Part shown: piece by piece, positions 21,764 through 33,601 of the stretch | Position numbering within the stretch: the first letter of the stretch is position 1 | Layout of the letters: each line of letters starts with the position of its first letter | From: Isoetes taiwanensis | Taxonomy: Eukaryota; Streptophyta; Lycopodiopsida; Isoetales; Isoetaceae | DNA: 64,000 nucleotides | Assembly: GCA_021234155.1 (NCBI GenBank) | Contig: JAJEKV010000008.1 | Coordinates: 9,262,445 to 9,326,444, forward strand | Reading direction: 5' to 3' | Translations under genes and position numbers: made by a program | The notes under the pieces: generated by a model | Told to the model about the DNA's origin: nothing | The model's input: only the letters and a program-made list of their open reading frames with translations | The model's database searches: none

Positions 21764-23269
21764 CTAGATTGGGCGTGCGTCTGGTTTGGTAGGAATGGTG
21801 AGTTCCTCCATATCTTTTTTGATACCTCGAAGCTCTTTGTAGCTCCATGCAAAAATATGTTTAAATTTTTTGAACCGCGTCACAGCGCGTGCTTTATAGG
21901 TCAGTGGAAGATTTGCAGCAAGTCGGACAGGTTGATTGTTACCAATGTCCACGATTTCCACCTCAGGAGTCTGAATGTGTGGAACAACCTCCGTGTCCTG
22001 AACAACATGAGCAGGAGGTTGAAGCATGACGGGAGGTGCAGCGTTTTGAGTGGTGAAGAAAAGAGGCTTTTGAGCGTCATCGAGCAAAGGTTGCTTCATG
22101 ACGGCATGAACATCTACAGGAGGAAGTTCCGTGTCCGAAAAATGGTAAAGACGTTGAATGCGATTACAAGGAACCAGGTAAGGGTCAAGCAGAGCAGCCA
22201 CAGCCTGGTCCTGATCAAGAGTTATCTCACCCCAAGGATCAGCATACTCAGGGTAGGATGAGAGAGGCAGACTCGCGGGGGGAGCCTGAACATGATAGAT
22301 GTTTTGTGCTTCTTCAGAATCAGTGTCGGAGGTTGAAGGTTCGGCATTCTCAACAGAGATCAATTTGCCAGTTTCCAAATCCATAGTTGCATTGAGATGT
22401 CCATCAGTAATGACAAGTTGGTCCGTGGCCCAGTAATGAATACTTTTAGTCTGGCGGAGAAAAGGTCGTCCGACCAGCATCTCATAGTCACCCGGATCTT
22501 CTCCAGCTTTCCAAACGCCAAATTCCAAAGGGAATTTGAGATCACCAATACTGATGTGAAGGAGAGGAGTGATGCCTTGAGGTCTCGTGATATAGCCATT
22601 TGCCAACTTGATATCATAGGGAGCACGGTAAAGTTGTTTGATGCCCAATTGCTTCATGAGCTTATCAGTAATAAGATTTACAGCACTGCCTCCGTCAATT
22701 TGGACATGATTGATGTGCTGATTGCCCACCGTGGCATGCACCGTGGGTGTTGATGTAGCCACGGCTCCGATCAGAACAGTGGGAAGGGGCAACTGGTCTT
22801 TGAGAGCAGGACAGAGTTTCAAAATGGTGGCAAGACTCAAGGGAATCTTGATTTTTGCAAGTTCCTCTTGAAGTTCCAAAGGAACATGCGAAAATGGATC
22901 AGCAGGATCCAAAGGAGCAGGAATCTGAGGTAAGGAAACAGAAACCTCTTTGAGAAGCTCCACCTCTGCAGCAATATTTGGATACGGTTGAGAGCGGGGT
23001 CCAGTAGATGACGTCGGTGCCTCATGACGCTGCTGAGCTCTGGTGGTTGCATGAACATTTGCAAGAGTGCGGCCTTCAGCAGCCTGCATGAATTTGAGAA
23101 TACTCTGTCTCACCTTGGGCATGATGTGAGGCATGAGTTTATCCAAGTCGGGCGCGAAGTGGACCTTTTTGTCATCTTCATGGGGAATTGTATCGACAGC
23201 AAAAGCTGGTTGCGTGTCATGAGGGATGATGGCCAAGGGGCGTGAAGCCCTGGTCTGAAACCAAACCAA
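21764..23269 (-). pseudogene. Gypsy protease region
   Basis: A long uninterrupted frame. The retroviral-type aspartic protease lies at about residues 180-300: the active site reads IDGGSAVNLI, with DGGS in place of the usual DTGA or DSGA, and the downstream MLVGRPFL matches the family. A long acidic linker leads to the conserved pre-RT motif FAWSYKELRGI and then EELTIPTKPDARPI, ending at an amber codon. The protease would cut the Gag-Pol polyprotein. The frame overlaps the end of gag in another phase, so a frameshift joins them. Confidence 0.8.
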
Positions 23270-25078
23270 CCCAATTTGACTGCTGGACCGGAGGATTGAG
23301 TGCCTGATATATTTCTTCTTGAGCTTGTTGATCTATAGGATTTAAGGTAGATGCTGCTTGCTGAGGTCTCTGTTGTTGAGGTGGCCGTGGTGGCTTTCTC
23401 AAAACAGGACGCAGGCCTTGTTTACCATTGGCAACCCACAGCTGATAGGCCGTGAGGCGGACAGAAGCAGGTTGATTTGTTCCCGGTAGTTGGACTTGAA
23501 CTTGAGGAAGTTGAGGGCACGCCGTGGTGGTATGACCCCATTCATGACAATGATAACACTGTGCCTTGGAGGGATCAAAAGGGGGACGGGAGCCTGGGCC
23601 CCGTGACTGCTGAGGTTGTTGCGTTGGTTGATACTGTTGAGCTTGTTGAGCGGGATATTGCTGAGGCTGATATGGTTGTTGTTGCTGAGGCGTGGTCTGG
23701 ACTTATAAAACCATTTTCTGTCTGAAGGGTGTAGGATGAGAACGAGTGCATTCTTCCGTGGCATGATTGCACATGTTGCATCTCTTGCAGTGAGCAGGGC
23801 CATTTGTGGAGTTGCATTCATTGGCCAAATGTCCTTGATATTTACAGATATGGCACCAGATCTGAGAGCGTTATGGATTTGTTTGTTGAGGCTGGATTGT
23901 ATTCTGAGGAACCATGACGGGGGGCATGAAAGGTAGTTCCGTAAGAGCGATATCTCGTGAGGAGACATTGACCGAGTGATTGACCAATTCAATTGCCTGC
24001 TCAAAAGACTTGGGACGCAGGTACTCCGTCATGAGACGAATGGCAGGAGGAAGGCCCTGCAGAAACCAGACAAGAATCTGGCTTTGCGTGGGGTACTCCT
24101 GGAGTTTACTGATCAGGATGTGAAGACGGTCTGCAAAATCACGCGCAGATTCTGTGGGTTGCTGCTGGAGATCATTGAGTTGCTTGAGCAGGAGTTGATC
24201 ATCATCCGTGGTGCCATAATGAGAAAGGAACGCTGTTTTCATTTCTTGCCAACTTTGTTTCCAGTGGCTTTTGTTGGCCATGAGCCATTGATGAGGGGCT
24301 CCTCGGAGCGTGGTAGAGAAGATGCGAAACTTGAGTTGAGGTGGAGCATGGCCATTGAGAATGGCCAAAGCCTCGAATTCCTCCATGTGAGTTTGAGCAC
24401 TTTGGTCCAGAGGTTTGCCTTTAGTGTTGCCAAACGTAGGATAAGGCAGCTTCAAATTGTAGGTAGGAGATGAAGGCGGAACTGGCGCATAAAAAGGTGG
24501 AGCATAGGCAGGAACATAGCTGGACGGAACAGCGTGGGCTGAGAACCAGGTGGTATGGGAATAGAAAAACCGGCAGGGCCGGAGAAGGGAACATCCTGTG
24601 GTGAAGGACCATGGGAGCCCTCTTCATTAGGCTTGAGATCAGTGAGTTGATAGACAGGAAGAGCATTCTGAAAAGATGGGGAAGCCTGAAATTCATGAAC
24701 ATGGGGAGGGCCAAAGGAAACTTGAGGGTAGCCCACCCCTGCAGGAGGAGAAGATGGTTGCGGAGGCAGAGGGGTGTGGCCTGAAGGTATTGTAATGTAG
24801 GTGCTGTCTGGCGTCTGGAAATAATGAGGTGTGGGATGAACAGGGGTATGATGTGGCGACTGAGGTTGAGAACAATGCCGACACACAGGGGGAGACCCTG
24901 GTCGAGAATGAGCGCGAGGTGTAGGTGGTGCCGACTGAGCTCGTGAGCGGACACGACCTCCCTCAATGTCATAAGCATTGTCATACATGTCCCGAACAGC
25001 CTCGCGACGTTGATGGCGCTCCAATTGAGACGCCGTTTGGCAAACAAGGTCTTCAGGGGTGAAAGCTCGACGAGACAT
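23217..25078 (-). pseudogene. Gypsy Gag with three zinc knuckles
   Basis: ATG at 25078 opens a proline-rich N-terminal region (MSRRAFTPEDLVC). A frameshift near 24500 leads to the Gag core (WLMANKSHWKQSWQEMKTAF, ARDFADRLHILISKL, WFLQGLPPAIRLMTEYL), typical of the retrotransposon gag domain. After another shift come three CCHC knuckles: CHICKYQGHLANEC (about 23850), CKRCNMCNHATEEC (about 23785) and CYHCHEWGHTTTAC (about 23555), with a Q/P-rich stretch between the second and third. Gag assembles the particle and the knuckles bind RNA. Most plant Gypsy Gag proteins have one knuckle. Confidence 0.8.
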
Positions 25079-25382
25079 GATGGAAAGAAGAAAGGAAAGA
25101 TCAGACCCGGCAGCGGCGACAGTGTTTGGGGTCTGGGTTTGGGAACTCCTGCAAGACAGCCCTCCCGTGAGGACCCTTGGATCAAACAGGAGAATCCGGG
25201 AGCTGTGTCACGCGGGATTTGCAAAAGAACAAGAAAAGAGAAACAAAAAGACAACAGAAACACAAATGTGTGGAGAAAACTTCTTGATATCAATCAGAAT
25301 ACATGAACTCTCACAATAGAGAGAGAAAATGACGGAGACAAGAACCAAAACTCATCTAGCCTTCGAATGTTAGCTCTACTCG

Positions 25383-25390
25383 TATATATA
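25383..25390 (-). promoter_or_regulatory. TATA box of the Gypsy 5' region
   Basis: TATATATA read on the minus strand lies about 310 bp before the gag ATG, in the place expected for the U3/R boundary of a 5' LTR. I could not confirm LTR borders or a primer-binding site, so this is positional inference. Confidence 0.4.
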
Positions 25391-25400
25391 GTACAATGGC

Positions 25401-26029
25401 CTTTGGCCCAATATAGATACTCTATCAGATCTCGGTGCCGACTCCTGGAAGGAGGCCTGATTTGCAGGAATGCTGACGGTGCCTCTTGGAGTGCCTGGAA
25501 TCACGCTAACGCTGACGGCCCGTCAATTGTCTGTTCTCTGCCTCTTCTTGGGCGTGACCTTCTGCGTGGCCTTTTGCTGGGCTTTTGATGACTGACCTGG
25601 ACCTGGTTTTGGGTCCTTGTTCTTGATCTGGTCCGATGTGTGCATGAATAGTCCTGTACCAGGACGTACAGGGCTAACATCATGAGGCAGAAGAAAGGAT
25701 TGAGAAAGACCAGGGAGGGGAAGTAAGGACATATGAGTAACTGTGAAGATGCCAATAACTTCCAGGAGTAAGCACCTTTGAATACAAAATGCACTTTCTA
25801 TCTCGAGAATGTTGATTGGATGATCTGGATTGATGCATTATTGTTTATAAACTTTCCAACTTTCTATACAAGTTTATCAAACTATTTGAAGCATGCCAAG
25901 TTTAGAAAGTTCGACAGATCTATGAAGAATCGAATAGAATAGAATTAATTTTGTTCTATCCATGAAGACCAAAGAGGCCTATGGGATCTAAACAAAGAAT
26001 ATAAACATGTTAATGTTCAGGATCTCACC
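25401..26029. other. Gypsy 5' flank, no gene
   Basis: Probably the U3 part of the 5' LTR followed by unrelated flank. A short GAATAGAATAGAAT at about 25930 is the reverse complement of the (TTCTA)n tail seen at 9956 and might mark another LINE end. No coding region is seen. Confidence 0.35.
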
Positions 26030-26460
26030 CCCCAGAAGGATTTTTGAGGGGAAGCCTTAGCAGTAATAGGCTTGCTGATGAACTGCACATTTTATACATT
26101 TTAATGTAATGACTGAGGAGTCAACTAAGTTTGCATATCCATTACCTCCTGATGGTATGATCATAGGATCCCCACTAAAGCCACCTCCAGCATCACATGA
26201 AGCGGTTGATTAGAGTGAACCAAGTTGACATAATCTACCCTAATAGGCCCAAAGGCTAGGCAGTTTTGAGACTCATCTTTAATAACTTCCAGTTGGCAAC
26301 ATTGGAAGAACCTATTTGTACGATCTTTCCTGGACCATATGCTTGTCTTGATTCTGAGGTAGTGCGTTCTTGTGCAAATGGATGCAACCAGTCTATGCTT
26401 CGTCATGGACAATGTGCTAGCAGATACTGCTGTGGATCCCTGGCAAGCGTGGGATTAATC
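26030..26460 (-). repeat. Dispersed repeat, copy 2 (unclassified)
   Basis: The partner of the repeat at 1-425, better preserved for reading. Minus-strand translation gives an 83-residue open frame with RFFQCCQLEVIKDESQNCLA and VNLVHSNQPLHVMLEVAL, and, past a stop, QFISKPITAKA. I do not recognise the family. It lies about 300 bp before a plus-strand LINE but in the opposite orientation. Confidence 0.55.
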
Positions 26461-26749
26461 TAGACTTTGTAGTATGTTTTTTTTTCCCCAGTTCTGAATT
26501 GTTAATAATATGCCATATTTCATACAAAGTTCGCAGATGCAATATGTAGGGCACTGATGTACCCAAAGGGCCGAACTGTTTACTCGATATCCATATTGCA
26601 TTTCACTTATCCTCCTATACCCCTTTTAAGACATATACTGATCTGCATTCTTAAATGCTCGTTGATGTATTTGCATATATTCGTGAGTGCTAAGTGAACA
26701 TGATGACGTATATCGTGGTCATATCCAGACTATTTTATACTGCCATCAT

Positions 26750-28917
26750 CAATATATAAAATCTTTGCCAAGATATTTGCAGAGAGGGTAAAAGATATTC
26801 TGGCTGAGTTTGATTCTACAACTCAAATAGGATTTCTTTCGAGAAAATATATTCTTAATAATGTGGCTGCTCATATGAAGGGATCTATTGGGCACGTCAG
26901 CAAAATCATCATGTTGTGTATCTTAAACTTGATTTTGTGAAAGCATATGACAATGTTAGCTGGGAGTTTATGTGCTTGTGTATGCTCAAATTGGGATTCA
27001 GCCAGCAATTCACATCAGATGTCATGAAGCTGCATGTCTCTGCTCGAGCCGTTGTTATATTTCATGATGAGGCATCAAAAGTTTTTCCACTTGGTCATGG
27101 TATTCGTCAGGAGGGATGCCCATTAATACCACTCCTTTTCTCAATTGTTGTGACAGTTATTTGCTATTGTGACCATGGCGAGCTCCTTCAGGGTCTCATT
27201 GAAGGTTTGAAATCAATATGCAGATGACACGTTCCTATTCTTGGTTGCTAATTTTGAGAATCTTGACGTTACAAAATTGCTCTTACATGCATTCTCACTG
27301 GCTTCTGGTGTATTGATGGGTTGGCAAAAGGTACGCCCTTATGGGAGTTGGACACTCCTATTCTAGCATGTGTTCCTGATTATCTATGGGAGCTTCTTGC
27401 TAGGTGGATAGGCCACCAAACTACTTGGAATCCCGCATGGGAAGAAGTTATTAAGGGTTTGGAGAAACACCTATTTTGGTGGTCAACTGCAAAGTTATCG
27501 CTTATTGGTCGTATTATAGTGGCCAAACCAATTCTCAGTAGTACCCATATTTAAATGGCTTCCTTGTTGCTAACCCCACATGTCAAAGTACATGAGCTCA
27601 TTGCAATAGTCCAAAATTTCATATGGGTTGGCATTGAGGAGGGTGTTGTAGTTAAGGTGGCTTGGTCTAAATGCATCCTCCCCAAGTGGACTGGTGGCGT
27701 GGGTATGATGGACTCCGTACTGCAAAATAAGATCCCATCTCAAAATTCATTTAGAGGCCCCTAAATGGTGAAGATGACTCTCCTAGTTTACGTCTTCTAA
27801 CAATCTCTTCGGCATTGTATTCCTCTAGGCAAGAATGCAATCAAGCCACTTCTTCCTAGGGCTCTATTTCTCCCTCTTGAGCTTTTTCCAAATGCTTCTC
27901 CCTTCCTACAAGAATTATTGACAGCATAGGATGTGGTCAGACACCTATTTTGGTCATGTTCTTCTGTCCATGCTCTACTAGATGTTTCGTGGTGGTGGGC
28001 ACCATTGCTACCAGACCTCTCAGTACCTCCACTTGCTGCATCAGTACATCCTCTTACAGATAGAAGATGGGTCCTACTATTCGAGCATGGTATGAAAGTG
28101 GTCGTCTCTTATCATGGCACGTGTTTCAAGCAAAATTCCTACCCTCGTGTTGGGATGTAATTGTATAAAAAAAGGTAGTAGAAAACTTGCCTCTTATAGT
28201 GCAAGTTGGTATCATGAAAGGTGCCGTGGGGTTGTCATGAGCATATTCATAAAGGCAAGTATTTTGTCTGATCCATATATATCATCTCCTCTTAGCTCAA
28301 TGATTTCTCTTGTTGCGAAATGGATGGCAATTGCAGATCTCATAACCAATATGGACTCGTACATGGCACTGGCTTTGAGATAACTTGCTCCATCCTAAAG
28401 TTTTTGTACTTTAGTGACAAAATAGGCATTTGCGTGTAAATGCCTTGTGGCATCACTATGATATTTGTATCTCTGCAATATGTCTATTTTGCCTTTCAGA
28501 AGATGAAACACTTGAGCATTGCCTCTTTTCATGTCCAGAAGTTCAACCAGCATGGTCTTGACTATAAAGTTTATTCAATAGTACCGCTCTTAGTGTCCTA
28601 CCCAGCTGCATGGACCAACTAGGCAAAAGGCACTTTATCTAGGATTTGGTTGGCTGTTGTAAGTCAATTTGGGAGCATCTTGGCATTTATTCATCTATTC
28701 GTAGTGTTATTCCTGCAGCGGTGAAGGACGGTATTTGGAGTTAGTATTTTCAAATTAATTCTTATCATTAATCTCAAATACTTGAGCAAGTATATAATGT
28801 TTCAGGCTCATGCTTCAAAAGCATTTTCTTGTGCTTACACAGCTAAATTAGATATGTACACCTTGTAATGTTAACCTCTAATTGATAAACTTTTTTTCCA
28901 TCCTTTAAAAAAAAAAA
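26750..28917 (+). mobile_element. Decayed LINE, different clade from the other copies
   Basis: Frame-shifting plus-strand translation gives TTQIGFLSRKYILNN, LDFVKAYDNVSWEF, GHGIRQEGCPLIPLLFSIVV and, across a shift at about 27215, YADDTFLFL (catalytic YxDD). The C-terminal half has WPLAWSKCILPKW-GG-like text near 27655-27720 and a zf-RVT finger CLFCLSEDETLEHCLFSCP near 28485-28550. It ends in an A-run at 28907-28917, a poly-A tail, unlike the simple-repeat tails of the LINEs at 9.9 and 16.6 kb. The spacing F-KAYD-V-W is typical of plant L1-type elements. Many stops are present. Confidence 0.7.
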
Positions 28918-29324
28918 CCTAGAGGTGTAACATTTGCCATCAAAATTATGCAAATAATTTGAAGGAATATTGAACAAAGTAAGATCAATATAAAACCCAT
29001 AAAGTTCTTAGCTCTGATAAAGAATTGGGAAAAATGTAAAAATGACGTTATATTTTGATGAATTTATCAAGATACCTCTGTATTTCTGATATTTATCAAA
29101 ATGCCCTATACTTTTGTGATCTGCTAGGGCCCTCGCACGTTACGGTGTCTCATTTTTAGTGTCCTTTTGTCCACCCAAATTAGCACTATTTTTTAGTATT
29201 ATGGGAAGAGGGAAATTCAAGATTAATGAGAATATCGGCGGGTGGTTGATTCCCCCTTTCTCGAGGGAGAGAGATCTCGTTTCTTTCCTTCCATCCATTT
29301 TTTGTTCAGGCTTCTTATGATCCA

Positions 29325-32300
29325 ATGACTAATGACGAAGACAGGAGGCGAAAATGGCGTTTGCAGAAGCAACGGCAAAGAGCAAGCAAGATGAGGCAAC
29401 AATTGTCAAATGAAAATTTAGATTGGAGTATTGAGCACTCAAAAAAGCAATTGCAACATGCAGCCTCCATAATCACGAAAACATTTTTGGATTTGACAGG
29501 TTCGATGTCTACAGACCAGAAGAAAGAAGTATGGCATCTAGTGGAGAACAACAAAGTTATGTAGGTTGCAGTGTCTGATAAGGAAAAGATTGTTCACAGT
29601 GAAATTGTCAGTAGCATCCAAGAAACCATACAGCACGTGAAAGGAGTAGAGTCCAATGACAAATTAGCAGCAAAAAGAGCAGCATTAGTCATGGCACTTG
29701 GGAAGGTCAGGAGATTAGCTGCCAAGGCTTTAGGAATTCATCCAAGGAATTGTTCCGGAGCTAAGAAGCATCGTGTTGCAATTAGTAATAAAAACGCATT
29801 GTGGGCTCTTGGGGGAAGGAAGAAGAGAAAGGATTCCCTAAGCCAAGAAGTGATTGAAAAAGTTGTGGATTATTGGACAAACTACACCAGAGTTTCACCT
29901 AACTTCAAGGACGTCAGATCTGGTAGAGGAAAACATCCTAAGCATCCAACACATTACCTTGATATGAGCCAGGTATACTATCTGTAGATCAGTTTTTTAC
30001 TGTGTCTTTTTTCATGTTTACAAATACTAATATTTTTTATAAGTTTTGAAGTATTGATTCTAATATGATCTGCTAATGGAATTAATCTGCACGTTCTTCT
30101 CGTGGTAGCAAGTCTTAGTGCTATTGATGGTTGATAATGGATCATTTTTTGATATAGTGCTAAGGTTTCTCACCTTTATAATGTTGGTGCCACGTTTAGT
30201 AATTGTGTTGATGTTAGTGCCACTGTTAGTAATTTTGTAAATGACAGTGCGAATATTACTAATTTCGTTAATGTTGTTCCACTGTTAGTAATTTTGTCAA
30301 TGTTAGCACTAAACTTAATCTGTAGTTAGTGAAGCACCACCTACCACTACAGATTAGCAATGCTTTCATCTCAATGTCTTAGCACTGGTTAGTGGTTTGG
30401 TTTGCTAAGGGTTATGTTGTAATGCTATCTAAGTTGCTATTCATTAGCAGTTGTTTTTTCTAGTGGTATTAGCATTAGCATTTACTAAGTAGTTTTCTAT
30501 TCTTATTTTGCAGACAGAATTCTTCACTAGTTTCAAGCAAGACAATCCAGATGTTCAAATTAAGCAGAGAGCCTTCGAGAAATTAAAGCCTTACTTTGTT
30601 GTAAAGCTATCTGAATTCAATACTTGTTGTTGTGTCTATCATGAGAGGATGTCAATGCTGAGGGAAGGGGTGAAGAATATGAGGAAAAAGTCCATGGTGC
30701 ACGGTGCAGATTGCACCTGTGAGTGCAAGATATGTGACCACACGGCAAGCCAAGTAGGGTGCAATGCAGCAAGACATGTTTGGCAGTCTAACAGTGACAT
30801 GTGGCATGGTTTGCCAAAAGCTTGAAGGTGAGGAGTGGCACAATGAAGCATGCTTGTCAAGAACCTGCAGCAAATGTGGTGTGGATAAAATGGAAAGGTG
30901 TCCAAAAGAAAAAACAAAGGACAGTACCTCAAAAATCACTTGGGAGAACATAGACTACATTGAAATTGGTAAGGATAAAAATGGCAAACCCAAAAAAAGA
31001 ATTGAGCATCAATATTTACAGACTTCACCCAATGTTTTGATGGAAACCTTCAGATCTAAAGCAAAGGAGTTTGTGACACATAATTTCAAGTATAAATGGC
31101 AGCAAGCCATGTTTAGACAACTACTGAACAGGTTTGCTGATGATACTATTGAATCAGTGGTTGACTTTGCAGAGAAATACTCTTTCAAGGAGCAGAATGA
31201 AGTCCAGTCCAAGCATTGGCATAATGAGCAGATCACTATTCTTGTGCACCTCACATATAGAAGGGATCCTGAGACACAAGAAATGATCAAGGAAGAACAT
31301 TTTTATATATTTGATGACAGAAAACGTGATTCTTTGTTTGTGCAGCATTGCTTTCTCTTACACAATCATTGTATGCAAGAGAAGGAAATCACTTTGAAGA
31401 AGCATTATATCTTCTCAGATGGTGCAGCCTCACAATTCAAAGATAAAAAATCATTTTACTTTGATGCTAGATTCAAATCTTTAATAGGTTTAGACATGAT
31501 GTGGAACTTTTGGTGCTCTGGCCATGGGAAGGGAGAACATGATGGTGCAGGAGCAGTAATAAAGAGGGCTTTGAGAGCAGCACAGTTGAAGGGCAGCAAG
31601 ATGACCAATGCACGCGAGGTGGTGGAATGGCTAAAGCAGTACATGTCAACAGCAGCACCCACAACATATAAAAAGAAGATTCAAACTGTAAGTAGAACTT
31701 TTTGGGAGGTTGAAATAGGACAAGTGGACAGAAAAAATCAGTGGGAAGCACATCCTATTGAAGGATCTAGAAACCTTCATTGTTTCCATGGGTGTTCAAA
31801 TCACATGACACATTTACAGGTCAAAAACCTCTCTTGCTTTTGCACATATTGTTTAGATTTGAATTGGGAATCTTGCCCCAATGTATGATATACTAAGAAG
31901 TTTGAACTAGTTGTGGTACAGCCCATCAAAGCTATTGTTGAAGAAGAAGTACATGATGAAGGAGAAGAAGCATATATTGGCAGCGCTGACTTATGTAGCA
32001 TGCAAGTATCTATAGGTGATGTCTTTGCAGTGGTGGCTCCAAATAACAATCACGAGAATGTGAAATTCTACCTTATCCTATGTACCAAAGCTAAGTACTT
32101 GGTGTTAGAAGACCTTGTAGATATGCAAGGGCAGAAGTTTGTGAAAGGGGATGAGGTCATAGAAGGGACATACTATGAGAAGTTGGTGAATTGTAAATCC
32201 AGCTACAAGTTTTGTAGAGGAAATAAAGCAATTGTTTATGCCACTCAAGTTGCAAAGAACAAAGTCAGGTTGGTTCAAGCAAAGCACGTTGTTAAGCGGG

Positions 32301-32371
32301 GAGTGGTTTACACTCTAAGTACCAAAGAAGAACAAGATATTCTAGAGAGGCTTCCCACGTTGTTGGAATAG
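29325..32371 (+). pseudogene. DDE-type transposase-like protein (element 2)
   Basis: Exon 1 runs from ATG 29325 to 29972 and exon 2 from 30514, joined in phase 0 across a GT-AG intron. The frame then runs to 32371, broken by TAG 29562-29564, one frameshift near 30805 and TGA 31886-31888. In order: a basic N-terminus (RRRKWRLQKQRQR), a helical region, a cysteine-rich zinc-binding part (CCCVYH, CTCECKIC, CSKCG, RCPKEK), a VVDFAEKYSFK block, then an RNase H-like core with IFDDRKRDS, FSDGAASQFKDK (about 31413) and WCSGHGKGEHDGAGAVIKRA (about 31515). The C-terminal 150 residues form a separate small domain. Proteins with an SDG-QFK ... GHGKG-DG signature are widespread uncharacterised transposase-like proteins in animals and plants. 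The catalytic assignment is inference. Confidence 0.7.
29973..30513 (+). other. Intron of the element-2 transposase gene with repeated TTAG-rich motifs
   Basis: A 541-nt GT-AG intron. Its middle (about 30170-30320) repeats variants of GTTAGTGCCACTGTTAGTAATTT three to four times. Related TTAGCA/TGCTAA-rich sequence is found at the other end of the element (37480-37960). Confidence 0.6.
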
Positions 32372-32519
32372 TGGAAAGAGCAATTGTGTAAAGGGTACTG
32401 TATAGGTACTTTTATATGAATATAAAGAAGTTTCTGTATTTTGCGTTCTCATTTTTTATGTTTCAGTTACAGAATTTTGTACTCGAATGTTGAATGAATT
32501 CCAAGGTAAAACAGAATTA

Positions 32520-33010
32520 GAAAAAGACACAAGGCACAAGGTATAACAAAACCACAAATTTACAGAAAGGCACAAGGCCATCATCCACATTAAAGAAGGC
32601 ACTAAGGCCTGGATTACAGAAGGCACAAGGCCTAGATTACAGTCAGCACAAGGCCATTACAATTAAAGACACTAAGGCCTGGATTAAACAAAAGGCACAA
32701 GGCCTGGATTAAACTGAAGGCATAATAAAAAGGTATTACAAAACCATTGATTAAAATAGAAAATACCAGAATACTTCAAAAAGGCACAAGGCCGTCATAT
32801 ATTAAAAAAGGCACTAAGGCCATCATATATTACAAAAGGCACTAAGGCCTGTGTTACAGGGGTCGGCATAGTCATTACATTTCAAAGGCACTAAGGCCTG
32901 TTTCACAAAAGGGTGAGATCAATAAAAGGCACTAAGGCCATTACAAAGAAAGGCACTAAGGCCTATAGCATCTGTTTTTTCAAAAATTTACAAAGGCACA
33001 AAAGGCTTGT
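32520..33010. repeat. Degenerate tandem array of AAGGCACTAAGGCC
   Basis: Around twenty or more copies of AAGGCACAAGGCC / AAGGCACTAAGGCCTGGATTACA lie between the 3' end of the transposase gene and the 3' end of the acidic-protein gene. Units are 13-35 bp with variable spacers. The array falls exactly in the convergent intergenic gap. Confidence 0.8.
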
Positions 33011-33157
33011 GGTTGAACTTGATCAAAAGAAAAAAAAAAAAAACCAAAAGGTGGCTTCCTGAGCTCCCGGGACTTCAAGCTTCATCTGTAAGAAAAGTGA
33101 AGAAAATTAGAAAGCCTGTAATAAAAGAAAGCAAAAATTGAATGCATGCTATTTACT

Positions 33158-33601
33158 CTACAGCCAATTTTGGAATTCCAAAAATATTTCTTCTTCTTCT
33201 TCGTCCGGGTCTTCTTCTTCACTGGTCTCATGTTCGCTCCAGTTGTTATCTTCTGAATCGATCTGCTCCTTGGAAGAATCTGCATCAAAGGAATCGAAAT
33301 TGGAGGATTCCACCTCTTCTGAAAGTTCAGAAAGAGAGTATTCAGAAGAGGAGCTTTCAGAAGAGGAGCTTTCAGGCTCGGGGCTCTCAAAAGAATTCTG
33401 GACAGAAACATCGGGCTCCTGCAAAGGAAAATTTGGCCAAGATCCTATGCCATAACTGGCAAGGACCTGTGCCAAAGGAATGGAAAGCAAGGCCCGGCGC
33501 TTGGAAGGGCCAGGGGAAGGGGAAGCAGAGCGGGAGGGAGAGCGGCAGCGCTTCGATATTCTGTTTGGGAGAATTGGACGATGCTTCTCCCTCACGACCA
33601 T
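33158..33601 (-). CDS. Basic-headed, acidic-tailed hypothetical protein
   Basis: An intact 147-residue frame from ATG 33601. Residues 1-40 are basic and RS/SP-rich (RISKRCRSPSRSASPSPGP, then SKRR), which looks like a nuclear localisation signal. Residues ~70-140 are strongly acidic and serine-rich (SSSSESSSSEYSLSE, EEEDPDEEEEEIF). There is no fold, signal peptide or membrane segment. It is convergent with the transposase gene and follows the other minus-strand genes of element 2. Such acidic tails occur in histone-binding or activation domains, but no function can be assigned. It is one of the few unbroken frames in the element. Confidence 0.5.
   Translation of the reverse strand: MVVREKHRPILPNRISKRCRSPSRSASPSPGPSKRRALLSIPLAQVLASYGIGSWPNFPLQEPDVSVQNSFESPEPESSSSESSSSEYSLSELSEEVESSNFDSFDADSSKEQIDSEDNNWSEHETSEEEDPDEEEEEIFLEFQNWL

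Larger units (their letters stand above)
11373..25400 (-). mobile_element. Ty3/Gypsy retrotransposon with two nested insertions
   Basis: Reading on the minus strand, the order is a TATA-containing leader (about 25390), gag with zinc knuckles (25078-23217), protease (23269-21764), reverse transcriptase and RNase H (21763-20692, continued at 16626), integrase (16170-14728) and a long extra frame (13832-11373). Protease before RT and integrase last is the Gypsy order. A LINE (16632-20691) splits RNase H and a 308-bp MITE (15594-15901) splits integrase. Removing both restores the local protein sequence. I could not define matching LTRs, so the outer limits are approximate and the 3' LTR may be lost. 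Several stops and frameshifts make the copy non-functional. Confidence 0.85.
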
